A DNA stretch of 64,000 nucleotides from Gordionus sp. m RMFG-2023 (Eukaryota; Nematomorpha; Gordioida; Chordodea; Parachordodidae), in NCBI RefSeq assembly GCF_954871325.1, contig NC_088775.1, forward strand, positions 33,891,561 to 33,955,560. Direction: 5' to 3'. Made by a program: the position numbers and the translations under genes. The notes under the pieces were generated by a model. It had not been told where the DNA came from and searched no databases. It worked only from the letters and a program-made list of their open reading frames with translations. This document shows, one piece after another, positions 35,541-47,739 of the stretch (its first letter is position 1; each line of letters opens with the position of its first letter).

Positions 35541-38500
35541 GCAGTGTCAATATTTTACTAGACCCTAATGTTTAGAATATTTTTCTGCTATCATAAACTT
35601 TTACTCCTCAAAATAAGTATATAATTTTTTTCATATTTCTAGATTTTTACGCCTGAAGTTAAAAAGTAATGGAATTAGAAATTACTTATTAAACCCAAGG
35701 GTTTTAAAACATCTTTCCAATATCAATGTTATTTAAATAAGCTTAAAACAAAGATCAAAAATAAAATTTTTCTTCGTGGAATAAATGATAATGCCAGTGA
35801 CACCATATTAATATATCCAATGTTTTTAAAAAATCTTTATAATGTCAGAAACTTTTTATTGGGTTCTAAACATGAATAATTTTTTTTTTTATATTTATAC
35901 ATTTCACGCTTAGAGTTAAAAAAAATACCACTATAAATTTCTTTATAAATATAAGTTTAAAACTTTTTTCTAAAATTAAAAACTATTAACTAGGATAAAA
36001 ACAAATTTTCGCAATTTTTTTCCTCGTTGTGAAAAATATAATAACAATGCTAATTTATTTCTAAACCCAAAAGTTTTTGAACATTTTTTATTATATACTT
36101 TAAACTAAGTTTAAGATAAAATTTAAAAAAATTTTTATAATTGAGTTCCTCGTGGAGTAGGCTAATTCATTACTAGACCCAAGGGTTTTAGAACATCTTT
36201 ATAATATCACAAACAATTAATAAGGTTTATAACAACGTCTTAAAAAAATTAACAATCTTTTTCCCTCATGGAGTAAAATATAACAGCAGTGTCAATTTAT
36301 TACAAGACACAAAAGTTTAAGAACATCTTTCTATTATCAAAAACTTTTAACTAAGCCTAAGATAAATTTTTTAAAAAATTTGTCTTATATTTTTTCCTCG
36401 TGGAGTAAAATATAATGGCAGTGCCAATTAATTGCTAAACCCAAAGGTTTTAGAATATCTTCTAATATCATAAACATTTAACTAGGTTTTAAAAAACATC
36501 TTAAATAAATTCATATTTTTTTTCCTCCTGGAGTTGAATATAATAGCTGTGCCAATTTATTGCAAGGCCTAAAGGTTTAAGAACATCTTTCTAGTATCAG
36601 TAACTTTTAACTAGGTTTAAGATAAATTTCTAAAAAATTTCCTCAATTTATTATTTTCTTGTGGAGTAAAATAAAATGAAGGTGCCAATTATTTACTAGA
36701 CTCAAAGGTCTTAGAACATTTTCCTAATATCATAAACATTTAACTAGGTTTTAAACAACGTCTTAATTAATTTAAAAATATTTTTCCTCGTGGAGTTAAA
36801 TATAGCAGCAGTTCCAATTTATTATAAGACCCAAAAGTTTAGGAACATCTCTCTAGTAGCATAAACCTTTAACTAGGCTTAAGATAAATATTAAAAAAAA
36901 ATTCACAATTTATTTTTTCCTCGTGGAGTAAAATATAATGGCAGTACAAATTTATTACTTGACCCTAAGGTCTTAGAACATCTTTTAATATCATAAACAT
37001 TTAACTAGGTTCAAAAAAACTTCTTAAAATAATTCATAATTTTTTTCCTCGTGGAGTTGAGATCCAAAGGTTTAAGAACATTTTTCTAATATCATAAAAC
37101 TAGGTTTAAAACAATGTCTTAAAAAAATTCAAAATCTTCTTTCCTCGTGGAGTATAATATAACAGCAGTGCCAATTTATTACAAGACCCAAAGGTTTAAG
37201 AACATTTTTATAGTATCAAAAACTTTTAACCAGGTCTTAGGATAAATTTTTAAAAAATTTTCGTAATCTATTTTTTTCATGTGGAGTAAAATATAATGGC
37301 AGTGCAAATTTATTACTAGACCCAAAGGTTTTAGAACATCCTCCTAATATCATAAACATTTAACTAAGCTTAAAACAACGCCTTAAAGAAATTTTTTTCC
37401 TCGTGAGTAAAATATAACAGCAGTCCTAATTTATTACAAGACCCAAAGGTTTAAGAACATCGTTCTAGTATCAAAAACTTTTAACTAGGCTTAAGATAAA
37501 TTTTAAGAAATTTTCACAATTTATTTTTTCTTTGTGGAGCAAAATATAATGGCATGTAAATTTTTTTACTAGACTCTAAGGTTTTAGAACATCTTCCTAT
37601 TATCAAAAACAGTTAACTAGGTTTTAAAAGACGTCTTGAAAAATAATCGTAAATTTTTTTCCTCGTGGAGTAAAAATAACAGCAGTGCTAATATATTACA
37701 AGACCAAAGAGTTTAAGAACATCTTTCTAATATCTAAAACTTTTAACTATGCTTAAGATATGTTTTTAAAAAATTTTCACAATTTATTTTTTACTCGTGG
37801 AGTAAAATATAATAGCAGTGCCAATTTATTACAAGACCCAAAGGTTTAAGAACATCCTTCTATTATCAAAACCTATTAACTAAGCCTAAGGTAAATTTTA
37901 AAAAAAGTTAGCATTTATTGTTTCCTCGTGGAGTAAAATATAATGGCAGTGCCAATTAATTACTAGACCCAAAGGTTTTAAAACATCTTCTAATATCATA
38001 AACACTAAGTTTAATAAAACGTGTTAAAAAAATTTATAATTTTTCCTCGTGGAGTTGAATATAATAGCAGTGCCAATTTATTACAGGACCCAAAGGTTTA
38101 GGAACATCTTTCTAGTATCATAAACTTTTAACTAGGCTTATGTTTTTACAAAAATTTCACAATTTATTTTTTCATCGTGGAGTAACATATAATAGCTGTG
38201 CCAATTTAATACTAGACCAAAGATATTTGAACATTTTTCTAATATCAAAAACATTGAACCCGGATTAAAACAAACTAGTTTAATATTCTATTATTTTGTC
38301 AACCCAGTAAGCCAACCCATCAGAACGACCCAGCAAGCCAACTCAACCAGTCGACCTAAAGAATCGACCTAGCAGGCCATCTTAGTAGGCCAACCTAGCA
38401 GGCCAACCCAGCAACCTAACTCAGCAGACCGACCCAGCAAGCCAATCTAGCAGACCAACCCAGCAAGTCGGCTCAGCAAATCAACCCAGCTAGCTAACCC

Positions 38501-38667
38501 AGTAAGCCAACCCACTAAGCCGACCCGATGGATCGGCTCATGAGACCCATTGGTCGGGTCTAATCTATGGCCAAATAGATCGGCTCTGGTATAGGGTCGT
38601 TTTTTTCGGCTCAAACCTTGCTGCGTTTTCGGCCAAGTCGACCCGACCCAGCAATTTAACAACACTA
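35541..38667. repeat. right arm of the giant inverted repeat (~21 units of ~130 bp)
   Basis: The units are inverse copies of those at 23580-25240, with cctcgtggagtaaaata, cagtgccaatttatt and tactagacccaaaggt. After 38290 comes a GC-richer block of short repeats (ccaacccagcaagcc type, unit about 20-24 bp). The arm ends with caatttaacaacacta, the same tip as at 23380 in inverse orientation. No open frame of note lies in the arm. Confidence 0.8.
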
Positions 38668-38672
38668 TTGGT

Positions 38673-41393
38673 CAGTAGCGTACGCAAGAATTTGGTGTGG
38701 GGGGGGGGATAATTAAAATTTTTTAAAATAAAATTATTGTTATTTAAAAATATCAAGCATAAATTTATTAGGACTAATAACTATTTCTAATATACAAATT
38801 TAAATTATGAATTATAAAAAATTAAATATATAAACCGATATATAAAAATAAATCTGATTTAATAAATATTAAACGAATATAAACGGCGGCATATAAATAC
38901 TTTAAATAAATCTGAATTATAAAATATTAAGTGGATATAACCAGGATATGATGACTATAAAATAAATAATCCATAATAGAAATTTAAATTTTTTTGAGCT
39001 TTAAATGTTGGAAATATGAATAATTATATTTTTTATGTAAAAGAAAAATATATAAGACATTAAAAAATGATAGCACAAAAAATATTATAGAACATTATAT
39101 TTTTATAATGTAAAATCCAATCTTCGTTGGGAGGGAGCTAATTTTTCAATTATCTCATCCGTGTTTGGCGTCAAATGCCTATGAATATTCAAAAGGGCCA
39201 GACCATTCAACCTACTTTCAGAAGTTGTACTTCTTAGGTACGTTTTTAATCTTCTTAAAGAAGAGAATGTTCTCTCATAAGTTGCAGTACTAATGGGAAG
39301 AGTTGCTAATATAAATCTAAAAGATGTTTGAAATGATGCAAAGTATCATAGCATTTTTTGGGACTATATCAACCATAGTTAATCTTTTATACCATAATTG
39401 GCATTCAGATTATAAAGCATCATGAGATACATTAATGTCTTCATGATAAAAATCTTCCAAATATTTTATTTTTTTTCTATCACCATCTGAAAATGGTTCA
39501 GAGGGCTTTTGCGGAAGTAATATCTGCAGATTGATAAGTGTTTCTTGATAAATTAAAAACCTTTCATTTACTTGGGTTATAAATGTATCCAAAAGAGGTA
39601 TAAAGACATTTATTTTATAATATTCTTCTATTGACCCTATATTAATATTTGGACGATAAGTTTGCCTTACTGTAAGTCGAGGGAGACAAATATTGAACTC
39701 GTATAGCTCTGCTTTTGATTCAACATTAACATATAAAATATGAAATTCCTCATCAGCATTAGCTCTAATTTCATTGAGTTCTTTGTCTCTGCTATTCTCA
39801 TCATCTCAATCAAATCAATATCAGGTTTTTGAAAAGTAATACATAAAATAGTTGTATAATTAAATAATTTATTAATACATTCTAATGCGAAAAAAAAATT
39901 TGGTATAAGTATTGAATCCAGTATCATGCTTGCTTCTGAAGAAATATCTTTTTCAGACATTGTGATATTTTTATAAGAGCATTAATAATCGGCTCTTCTA
40001 ACTCGATAAAAGCTGTTACTGCTTGATGTCGAAGACTCCATCTTGTTGGACAAGCTTTTTGCAATTTTTTTCTCCTTGTTGGGCAAGGAGTTTCAGATAT
40101 AATTCTGTTCAAAATATTTTGACGCTTGGGGTATCTAAACATCTCATAGATGCTAGATATTTTATCTGATATAAATATAAAAAATTTAATTTAATAATTA
40201 AAATCCTAAGCAATTTGATATCAATGGTAAAGAACATGAATCCGATATTGCTAAAATGAGTGAATGGGCAGCACAGTGGACATATATAGCTGTTGGGCAT
40301 TTTTTTTTAATAAATGCCTGAAGCCCATTGAATTGTCCACTCATTGCACGTGCTCCATCATACCCTTGCCCACGTATCATATTTATATTTAGCTATATTT
40401 TTTAAAATAATTATATAATAAGATTAATTATTACTTTTAATTTTTTAAGATTCAGAAATATTACATCAGCTAAAGAAGACCCAGTCATGCTTGAAACAGG
40501 AATAAATTGGAGAAACATTTCCTGGATAATGTTTTTATGAGTATCTACATATCGCGCACACAACGACATCTGCTCAATGCCAGCAATGTCCGTGGTATCA
40601 TCTGCCAAAATTGAGAAGCATGGGGCAGAATTGATTTCAACAATCAATTTTTCTAAAATGATATTGTTGCAAATATCAATTATCTCATTTTATATCCTAG
40701 GGCTGAGATAAGTAGCATTTTTATTGGTACTAATGAGGCTCTCCATTAATACAGGATCTCCTAATGCTTTAAATTTTAAAAGTCCACGGAAATTACGTTC
40801 GTTATCATTATTATTAAAATTTAAGCTTCTTGAATCCTTATGGCCACGAAGTGCTAGGCCTTGCAAGCCACAATATAAAATAGCCTCAATAGTTAATTTT
40901 ATCTTGCCTCTATTTTCTTTTGCAATTTTAACCCTATTTTTATCAATTATTGATGAAATGGGAATCATTATCCCCCTTTTGAATTGATTCTTTTGAGGAA
41001 ATCAACAGTTCACAGCTTTTGTTTATTAAATTATCATACTATACTTTTTTGCTTTTGGCATGATTTTCACCTTCAGCGTTTTTTAAAAAAAGTCTAATAT
41101 CCATGACTAGAAATTTGAAAATTATAATACCGGAAAATTTAAAAATAATAGATAAATATTACGCCACAAGGAAAACTTGAAAACGAAATTAATTGATAAA
41201 GTAAATTAGTAAATGAAAAAGGTAATAATATAAAAATTTAAAAAGAAATAGATATGAATAATTATAATAAAATATAAAAATATAAAAAATAACATTTTTG
41301 AAAAATATGTCCGGCATCTGCATTTTGGCTTTGGGGGGGGGGGGGGATTTGCCCCCCCCCTCCACCTCCCTTTCCCCCGCTGCGTACGCCAAT
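38673..41393 (-). mobile_element. hAT transposon with G-tract tips
   Basis: The left tip is cagtagcgtacgcaag and the inverse of the right tip is attggcgtacgcagcg, both followed by long runs of G. A perfect 8-bp target duplication, ctattggt, lies at 38665-38672 and 41394-41401. The left copy includes the last bases of the giant inverted repeat, so this element arrived later. It ends only 188 bp before the POFUT1 start codon. Confidence 0.88.
39103..41104 (-). pseudogene. hAT transposase (ZMYM/DUF4371-like group)
   Basis: It starts MDIRLFLKNAEGENHAK at 41104 and ends LDFTL-stop at 39103. In between are KIKLTIEAILYCGLQGLALR, FSILADDTTDIAGIEQMSL, RGQGYDGARAMSGQ and IYVHCAAHSLILAI, then ATYERTFSSLRRLKTYL, the dimerisation motif. 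A 42-nt gt-ag intron fits at 40434-40393. Total length, about 600 codons, suits the group. Several stops and frame changes, with at least one junction lacking a proper splice site, show that it is inactive. Confidence 0.8.
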
Positions 41394-41580
41394 CTATTGG
41401 TTAATTCATAACAGAAAGCATAATTTTCCAAACATTTTTATCAATTTAATTTAATTTATTTTATAATATATTAAATCGACCTTTCTTGTCAGCTAACTTC
41501 GAACGCAAGCAAAATTTTGACTAATCTTAAAATAATAATTAATTGACATTACGACAATCTTAATCTTTACATTTTCTGAT

Positions 41581-42014
41581 ATGGTTAGATATCCCATGCT
41601 ACATGTTTTCGCTTTAATTTTTATAATTTCATCATCTGAAGCCAAAAATAACGTTGACAAGAATGGATATATTATTTATTGCCCTTGCATGGGTTTAATT
41701 ATTATAATTTTTTTTCAAAATTTAAAAAATGAAGGAAGGTTTGGCAATCAGGTTGATCAATTTTTCGGCACTCTAAATTTTGCTAAGACGCTTAATAGAA
41801 CATTAGTATTGCCCACATGGATTAAATACGATTTATTTTCTGACAAACCGGTACATATTTTTCTTTGTTAATTAATATTATAAGACCTATTAGATTTTTG
41901 TGCCATTTGATCACTACTTTATGTTAGAACCTTTAAATGTTTTTTACAAAGTAATGCTAATTAAAGATTTTATGCATCTTGCACCTAAAGCATGGCCTTT
42001 ATCTAAAAGATATA
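41581..42014 (+). CDS. POFUT1: GDP-fucose protein O-fucosyltransferase 1, exons 1-3
   Basis: Exons are 41581-41692, 41735-41850 and 41894-42014, split by gt-ag introns of 42 and 43 nt, with reading phase preserved throughout. The protein begins [19 protein letters not shown], a signal peptide, as expected for an enzyme of the endoplasmic reticulum. Then come [15 protein letters not shown] (nucleotide-sugar binding site), [33 protein letters not shown] and [11 protein letters not shown]. This matches the start of animal POFUT1, which adds O-fucose to Notch-type EGF repeats. The ATG is the only one that gives a signal peptide in frame. Exon 3 ends in phase 1 at gtaagg; exon 4 lies 14 kb away. 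Nothing here looks damaged. Confidence 0.88.
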
Positions 42015-42693
42015 GTAAGGATTTAATTTTTTTCTTTGGATTGTAATTTTTATATATTTATTATTTTTTAACTTATAAAACATTATTTATTTGTTGGGGA
42101 GGGGTGGGAGTATCAATTTTATACTCAACTACTTTATGTCAGTAAATTTAACATCAAATCAATTTATGAAAAATGTAATATAATTATTTTAAGCTTAATA
42201 AATGAACTAAATGGTTTTCACATATTAAACTACATGAATAGTTTAAGCAATATTCAAAGAGGGTATTTGTAATAAAATGTCAAATGATTTCTTAGTGATA
42301 AATTATTTAAAATAAAAAAAAATCATATAAACAAATTAATATTCATTTCCATACCCTGATTTTTATTGACATTTTTTACTTTTCATTTATAATTGTAATA
42401 TATTATCAAGTGTATTGTTTTAATTTATTTTATAATCTATAGCAATTATTAAAAATTTGTTAAAGTAATACATAAAATTAATTTTAAAAGGAAGTAACAA
42501 AGAACTAAAACACGATTTCAAAATAATGATACTTTTATCAAAGGCATCCTAGTTGTTTCTTATCATTACTAAGTATGTGGTGGATCCTTATCCTATTTTA
42601 TCAAGATAGATTATATTACATTATTTATTGCAGTATTATAATATATTTTCCCTAAAAACGAAAATAATGATTGCCATTTTATGAATTTAATAC

Positions 42694-42912
42694 TAGCATT
42701 GTTAAATAGCTAGTTTTGAGCAGGTTTTTAAAACAGCCAACTCAATATTTTATTCAGATAAATATGTCGGCCTTAAGATTTTGCTCATAGATGGCACAAA
42801 AGTTTGAGTATCTATTACCAAAATCTCTAAGCTTAGACCAGATTTTTCTGGCTAAAATATTGAGTTATCCATTTCTAAAAATTGGGTAAAATTGAGCTAT
42901 TTAACAACACTA
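42694..42912. mobile_element. hAT-type MITE (219 bp)
   Basis: A diverged sister of 4621-4842, from tagcattgttaaatag to gctatttaacaacacta. A perfect 8-bp target duplication, tttaatac, lies at 42686-42693 and 42913-42920. Confidence 0.9.
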
Positions 42913-43389
42913 TTTAATACATATACCTTAATAAACCCCAAAATCTGGTGTCAGATTAACCAAAGTTGATGTTGACATCATATTTCTAATCCAATTTCAT
43001 CAGTAGTCTCAAAGTCCGGAAACCTGGCTCAGAGTGGACATAAAAAATTTTTATTGAAAATTATTTTTTGGCTTAAAAATAAACTACAAATCTTATTTAG
43101 ACCTATATTTATTTTACAAAACCTGGGCCAGGTTAATTTTTATAAATATACTCACAATATGATGTGTTTGGAAGCAGAAGGTCCCAGGTTCAATCTTCGT
43201 AAGGAACATAAAGATTTTCAGGTTTTCTTCGATAACTGATGTATAAAGACATATGGTAAGATAAATATTGGAGCTTAGAGATGACACCCTTATACCATAC
43301 AGGTTTGGACAGTAGGATACTTTTCCAATAAAAAATATGAATATGAAAGCTAGGGCTATCCCTCCAAGCGACACATAGGGTGTAGACCT

Positions 43390-44400
43390 CCATCCTGTGA
43401 AAAGTAAAATAAAGGTCAAAGCAAAGAAGACAAGATTAGCAAGTTTGAATATTTGTACACTTAAAGGTAGGTGTGCCGATGCTACCTTTTGGAGGCCGAT
43501 CTGATCAGATATTAAATTGATATCGGCCAATTACCGATCCGTTATATCTAATTTTGTATTCTGTAAAGATACCAATGGTTTTAATTTTTAATATACTTTT
43601 TATTAGTATAAAATCTATAATTTAACTATACCATAACTTATATCATTTAAATATATTATAATGACCAGTTATAGTTTATATTCAATTGCAATTCTTAAAG
43701 TATATAAAATATATTTATTGTTAAATTACTTTTATATAATAAGTAATAACATTATTTCATATACATAATAAGTAATAAACAAATATATTATGAAATTTGA
43801 ATAAATATTTTAAATAATATTTAAAATTAATATATCAAAGATTTCTTTTTAGAAAAAATTAAATTTATTAGAGGTCAGCCTGCGGCGATGGTTACTGTCA
43901 ATATCACCAGCTTCACTAAAAACAGATTCTAAAGAGATTATCGCACACTTTTATAAACAGAATGCGCAAAAAATAACAATATGGCAGAATGTTTATTGAT
44001 TAATTATTATTATTAAAAAAATATACATAAAAATGGATTTCGATTTTATTTATAAAAATAAATGATTTTAAATATAAATTTTTTTAAAATAACCTTTTAT
44101 TTTTTTTGTTAAAGACGCCTTTTATATCGGATCGGAAAATTTTATTATATTGACCGATAACCGATATTTTAAAATGGGTGAAATATCGGCCCGATTCCGA
44201 TATAAAATATCGGTACATCCCTACTTAAAGGTAAGACGAGAGATTTGGCATCAATGTTGAACAAGAGAAAAGTTGATATAGCGTGCATGAAATGAAAAGG
44301 TGAGATGGATATAAATTGTACTATAATGGAATTGTTAGCAATAGGAACGGTGTCGGTATCATCCTCAGTCAAGATCTAACCTCCTCAGTTGTAGAAGTCA
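43390..44400 (+). pseudogene. LINE endonuclease fragment split by a hAT element
   Basis: Before the hAT the frame reads KKTRLASLNICTLK. After the target duplication it continues GKTRDLASMLNKRKVDIACM, then MDINCTIMELLAIGTVS. Together this is the start of an apurinic-type LINE endonuclease (LN.RTL.GK..EL...L..R.VDIAC pattern). The catalytic QE after IAC is changed and the rest is missing. Only 43390-43467 and 44224-44400 belong to it. Confidence 0.7.
43468..44223 (-). mobile_element. hAT transposon, internally deleted (756 bp)
   Basis: It runs from taggtgtgccgatgc to ggtacatcccta, with repeated inverted tatcgg motifs near both ends. A perfect 8-bp duplication, cttaaagg, lies at 43460-43467 and 44224-44231. 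On the minus strand near 43950-43860 it keeps ISLESVFSEAGDI and RRRLTSNKF, the transposase dimerisation motif. Little else of the gene is left. Confidence 0.9.
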
Positions 44401-45559
44401 ACAATTGAATTATGTATATTAATACCAAATGTTAAAAAAGAAATAAATTCTTATAAATTAAAAGAAATAAATCATATAATAACAATTGAAGAAATAATAG
44501 TGATTAAAGACAATAATGAAATAAAAATTAAAGAAAATAATAAAATAAAAAATTTTATAATTAATAAAAAATTTAAAAAACTTTGGAAATAAAGAAAATT
44601 AAAACAAATATTAAGAAGAGAGGCAAGGTGATTAAATATTTTGATGTTGAAAAAGTTTTTAAGAGTATGATATGGAGATCGTATTGAAAATGGAAGGAGA
44701 AAGAGAAAATTTTTTATAAAGTACAAGTTGAAGATAAATTATGATATAAAAAAAATTTTTAAGTTGAAAAATAAAGGAGTAAAAATTTAAAAATAAAAAT
44801 AATTAAATAAAAAATAAAAATATTATTATATGAAAAGAGACAATTCCAAATATTCTATTATTCTATATTCCAAATTATGATTCTTATTCTTATGAATAAT
44901 TTTGATAAATTATTTATTTCATTATCATTTCAATTATTCCAAAATTATTTTGTTTGAGACATATTGATCATATATATATTTACAAACATTGATAAATAAA
45001 TAAAAATGATATAATAAAAAATGATATAATAAATAACGAGATAAACAAGCTAATGTGAGGATGATGTTCAAGCGAATGATTAGACGATAAGGATAACAAG
45101 CTAAGAACAAGTCAAGGAAAAAGATATGACTCAGGCTAAACAACTACAAAGGAAAAAATTTTTAGAGTGGGAAGAAGTGAACAAGTTCAAGGTCAAAATT
45201 CAAAGTCAAGTTCAAAATTTGAAAATTCAAAGTCAAGTTCAAAAGCGAGAATATGACTTACGACATAGAAAATGATTGTTATAAATAAATAAAAATTTTG
45301 TAAAAAATATATATATATAATTTTGAAAGAGAAATGGGATGATCAATACAAACAGCAAATCAACAAGCAATGTTCAACTAACGACGTTTCAACAATAATG
45401 TGCAACCAACGATGTTTCAAAAAAGATGTTCAACAATCGATTCAACAAACGATAATCAGATGGTCAAACAAACAATCTCAAGATATACGAACAAGTGACA
45501 AATGGAGAAATTGAGAAACGAATGACTGGAGGTTAAGATAAGAAACTGAGGAAAGAAGA

Positions 45560-45818
45560 CATTTAAAAAAAGAGGGAAATTTTGTTCTTTTTAAATTAAA
45601 TGACCTTTTCGTAAATTTTCTTTTACTTTTTATAAAATATAAGGACGAACTTGTCGAAATTCTTTTTTTATATAACCTTTTAAAAAACTTATTATTTTAA
45701 TATGTAAAATGTATATATATAGAGCAAAAAATGTTAAATATTTTAGAGTTAAAAGTGTTAATAAATGTTAATAAAATATAATTTTTTTAATTTTTATTGC
45801 CTTCCATTAAATTATTAG
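45560..45818 (+). repeat. LTR copy, plus orientation
   Basis: It shares taaattaaatgaccttttcg, a gtatatatatagagca stretch and ccttccattaaattatta with the two minus-strand LTRs. The left edge is approximate. Confidence 0.65.
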
Positions 45819-46055
45819 GTGGCAGAATACTTGATAATCATTACGCTACCAATTGAAATAAGTATAAAAAGAATTTTTGATAATAACAAAAGAGATTGGA
45901 CATATAAATTATATGAAAGCAAAACTATAATTCTAATACGATATGATAGACTTGATGACATGCAACAGGCCTGTGGACTTATAAATGGAAAGGAATATAT
46001 TGATGCCAATGGGAGATTGTTTATACTGAAGGCAAAACGATATCAGAGGCGTTAA
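45819..46055 (+). other. leader-region small ORF of the LTR element (plus copy)
   Basis: It encodes the same roughly 78-residue product as 51807-52046, with a few substitutions. It lies directly after the LTR and before gag. Confidence 0.6.
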
Positions 46056-47171
46056 AGAAATTATCAATATTAATCGTATTGTAATTAAATAAATATATAT
46101 ATAATAAATTATAGTTATAAAATATTGATGTGATATAAAAAAAGTATAATGAAACCTTTAGTAAACGTTAAAAATACTATGATTGAATGTCCAAATTATA
46201 ATAATAATGTTGAAGCTTTTTTAAAAAAATTTGATAATATTTTTAAGGATCCACAATATTCTGATGCAGAAAAAGCTTACGCATTCACGTAAAAATTATC
46301 TGAAGAACAATACCTTAAACTAGAAGCAATATGCACTCCAACAGAATTTTGTAATCCGTCAATCGTTCTTGAAAGATTCAAACTATTACACCCAGACAAA
46401 TCGTATATAACGTATCTAAAAGAATTTAGTTGAAACATTCACTAATTGGGTTACTAGATTATGTATATTAAGTAATAAATGCAGATTCAATAATTATAGT
46501 AGAGCTATCGAGAGAATAAAAATATTTTCAACTAATAAAGAGATACGTCAAAAAATTTCACATATAGAAAAAGTAGATATATCAGAGATAATAAAAATAG
46601 GAAAGGAGATTGAGGAAGAAGAAGCATATGATAAAATAATTAATAAAAATAGAAGGAGACACAACGGAAAAAAAACAAATAGAAATGCAGAAAGATAATC
46701 AAGCGGATACTGATAGAAGGATGATAAAATACGATGATCGCAATAGAGGGATAGATGCGCAAACGAATAACGTATACAGAAGTCAATGGAAGCCTAGATA
46801 AGACAATTATCAAAGAAATAATTATCAAGGGAATAATTTTAATCCGCGTTTTCAAAACAATTTCAATCCACAATATCAAAACAATTTTGTACAGCGGGTC
46901 TGGAAAGTTACACAAAAATTTTCTGTAATAACTGGCCATGCCTAAAAATATTGTCAACTCCTCTTTTGTTGTTGGTTTTGGCATGTTTGTAATGGCTTTG
47001 ATTTTATCTTCATTCGGATGTATGTTTTCGTCTATAGCATGTCCCAAAAATCTTACCTCCTTCATAAACACACTCGTTGAAGTTTGGTGTAAGTCCATAT
47101 TTTGTTATTTTGTCGAAGACTTTTTTATGTTATTCAGATGTATTGTATCATTGTCACCAGTTATAATAATT

Positions 47172-47455
47172 TAATGGAAGGCGATAAAAATTAAAAATTA
47201 TATTTTAAATTAAATTTATTTTTATTAACACTTTATTAAGACTTTTTATTTAACATTTTGTGCTCTATATATATATACATTTTAAATTTACATTTTTACA
47301 TATTAAAATAATAAATTTTTTAAAGGGATATAAAAAAAAGAATTTCGACAAGGTCTTCTTTATATTTTATAAAAAGTATGAGAAAGAATTACGAAAAGGT
47401 CATTTAATTTAAAAAGAAAAATATAAAGTTTATTTAAAATTTATATATTAACATT
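47172..47455 (-). repeat. LTR copy, minus orientation (3' side of main body)
   Basis: Read on the minus strand it starts tgttaatatataaatttt after an A-rich purine tract and ends cattaaattattat. It matches 52055-52336. Confidence 0.75.
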
Positions 47456-47739
47456 TCATCTTTTTTAAATGTCTTCTTTCCTCAGTTTCTTATCTTCACT
47501 TTCAGTTATTTGTTTCTCAATTGCTCATTAGTCATTTGTTCGTATATCTTGAGATTGTTTGTTTGACAATCTGATTATCGTTTGTTGAATCGTTTATTGA
47601 ACATCTTTTTTGAAACATCGTTGGTTGCACATCATTGTTGAAACGTCGTTGGTTGAACATTGCTTGTTGATTTGCTGTTTGTATTGATCATCCCATTTCT
47701 CTTTCAAAAATTTATATATATATTTTTTACAAAATTTTT

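Noticed and set aside
23380-38667. Treating the giant inverted repeat as one complete element with a target duplication
   Set aside because: The 8-mers outside the two tips (cagacact and ttggttaa/ttggtcag) do not match.
43030-43200. tRNA-like boxes (tggctcagagtgg and ggttcaatctt) suggesting a SINE
   Set aside because: The two boxes are about 140 bp apart and no target duplication or second copy was seen.
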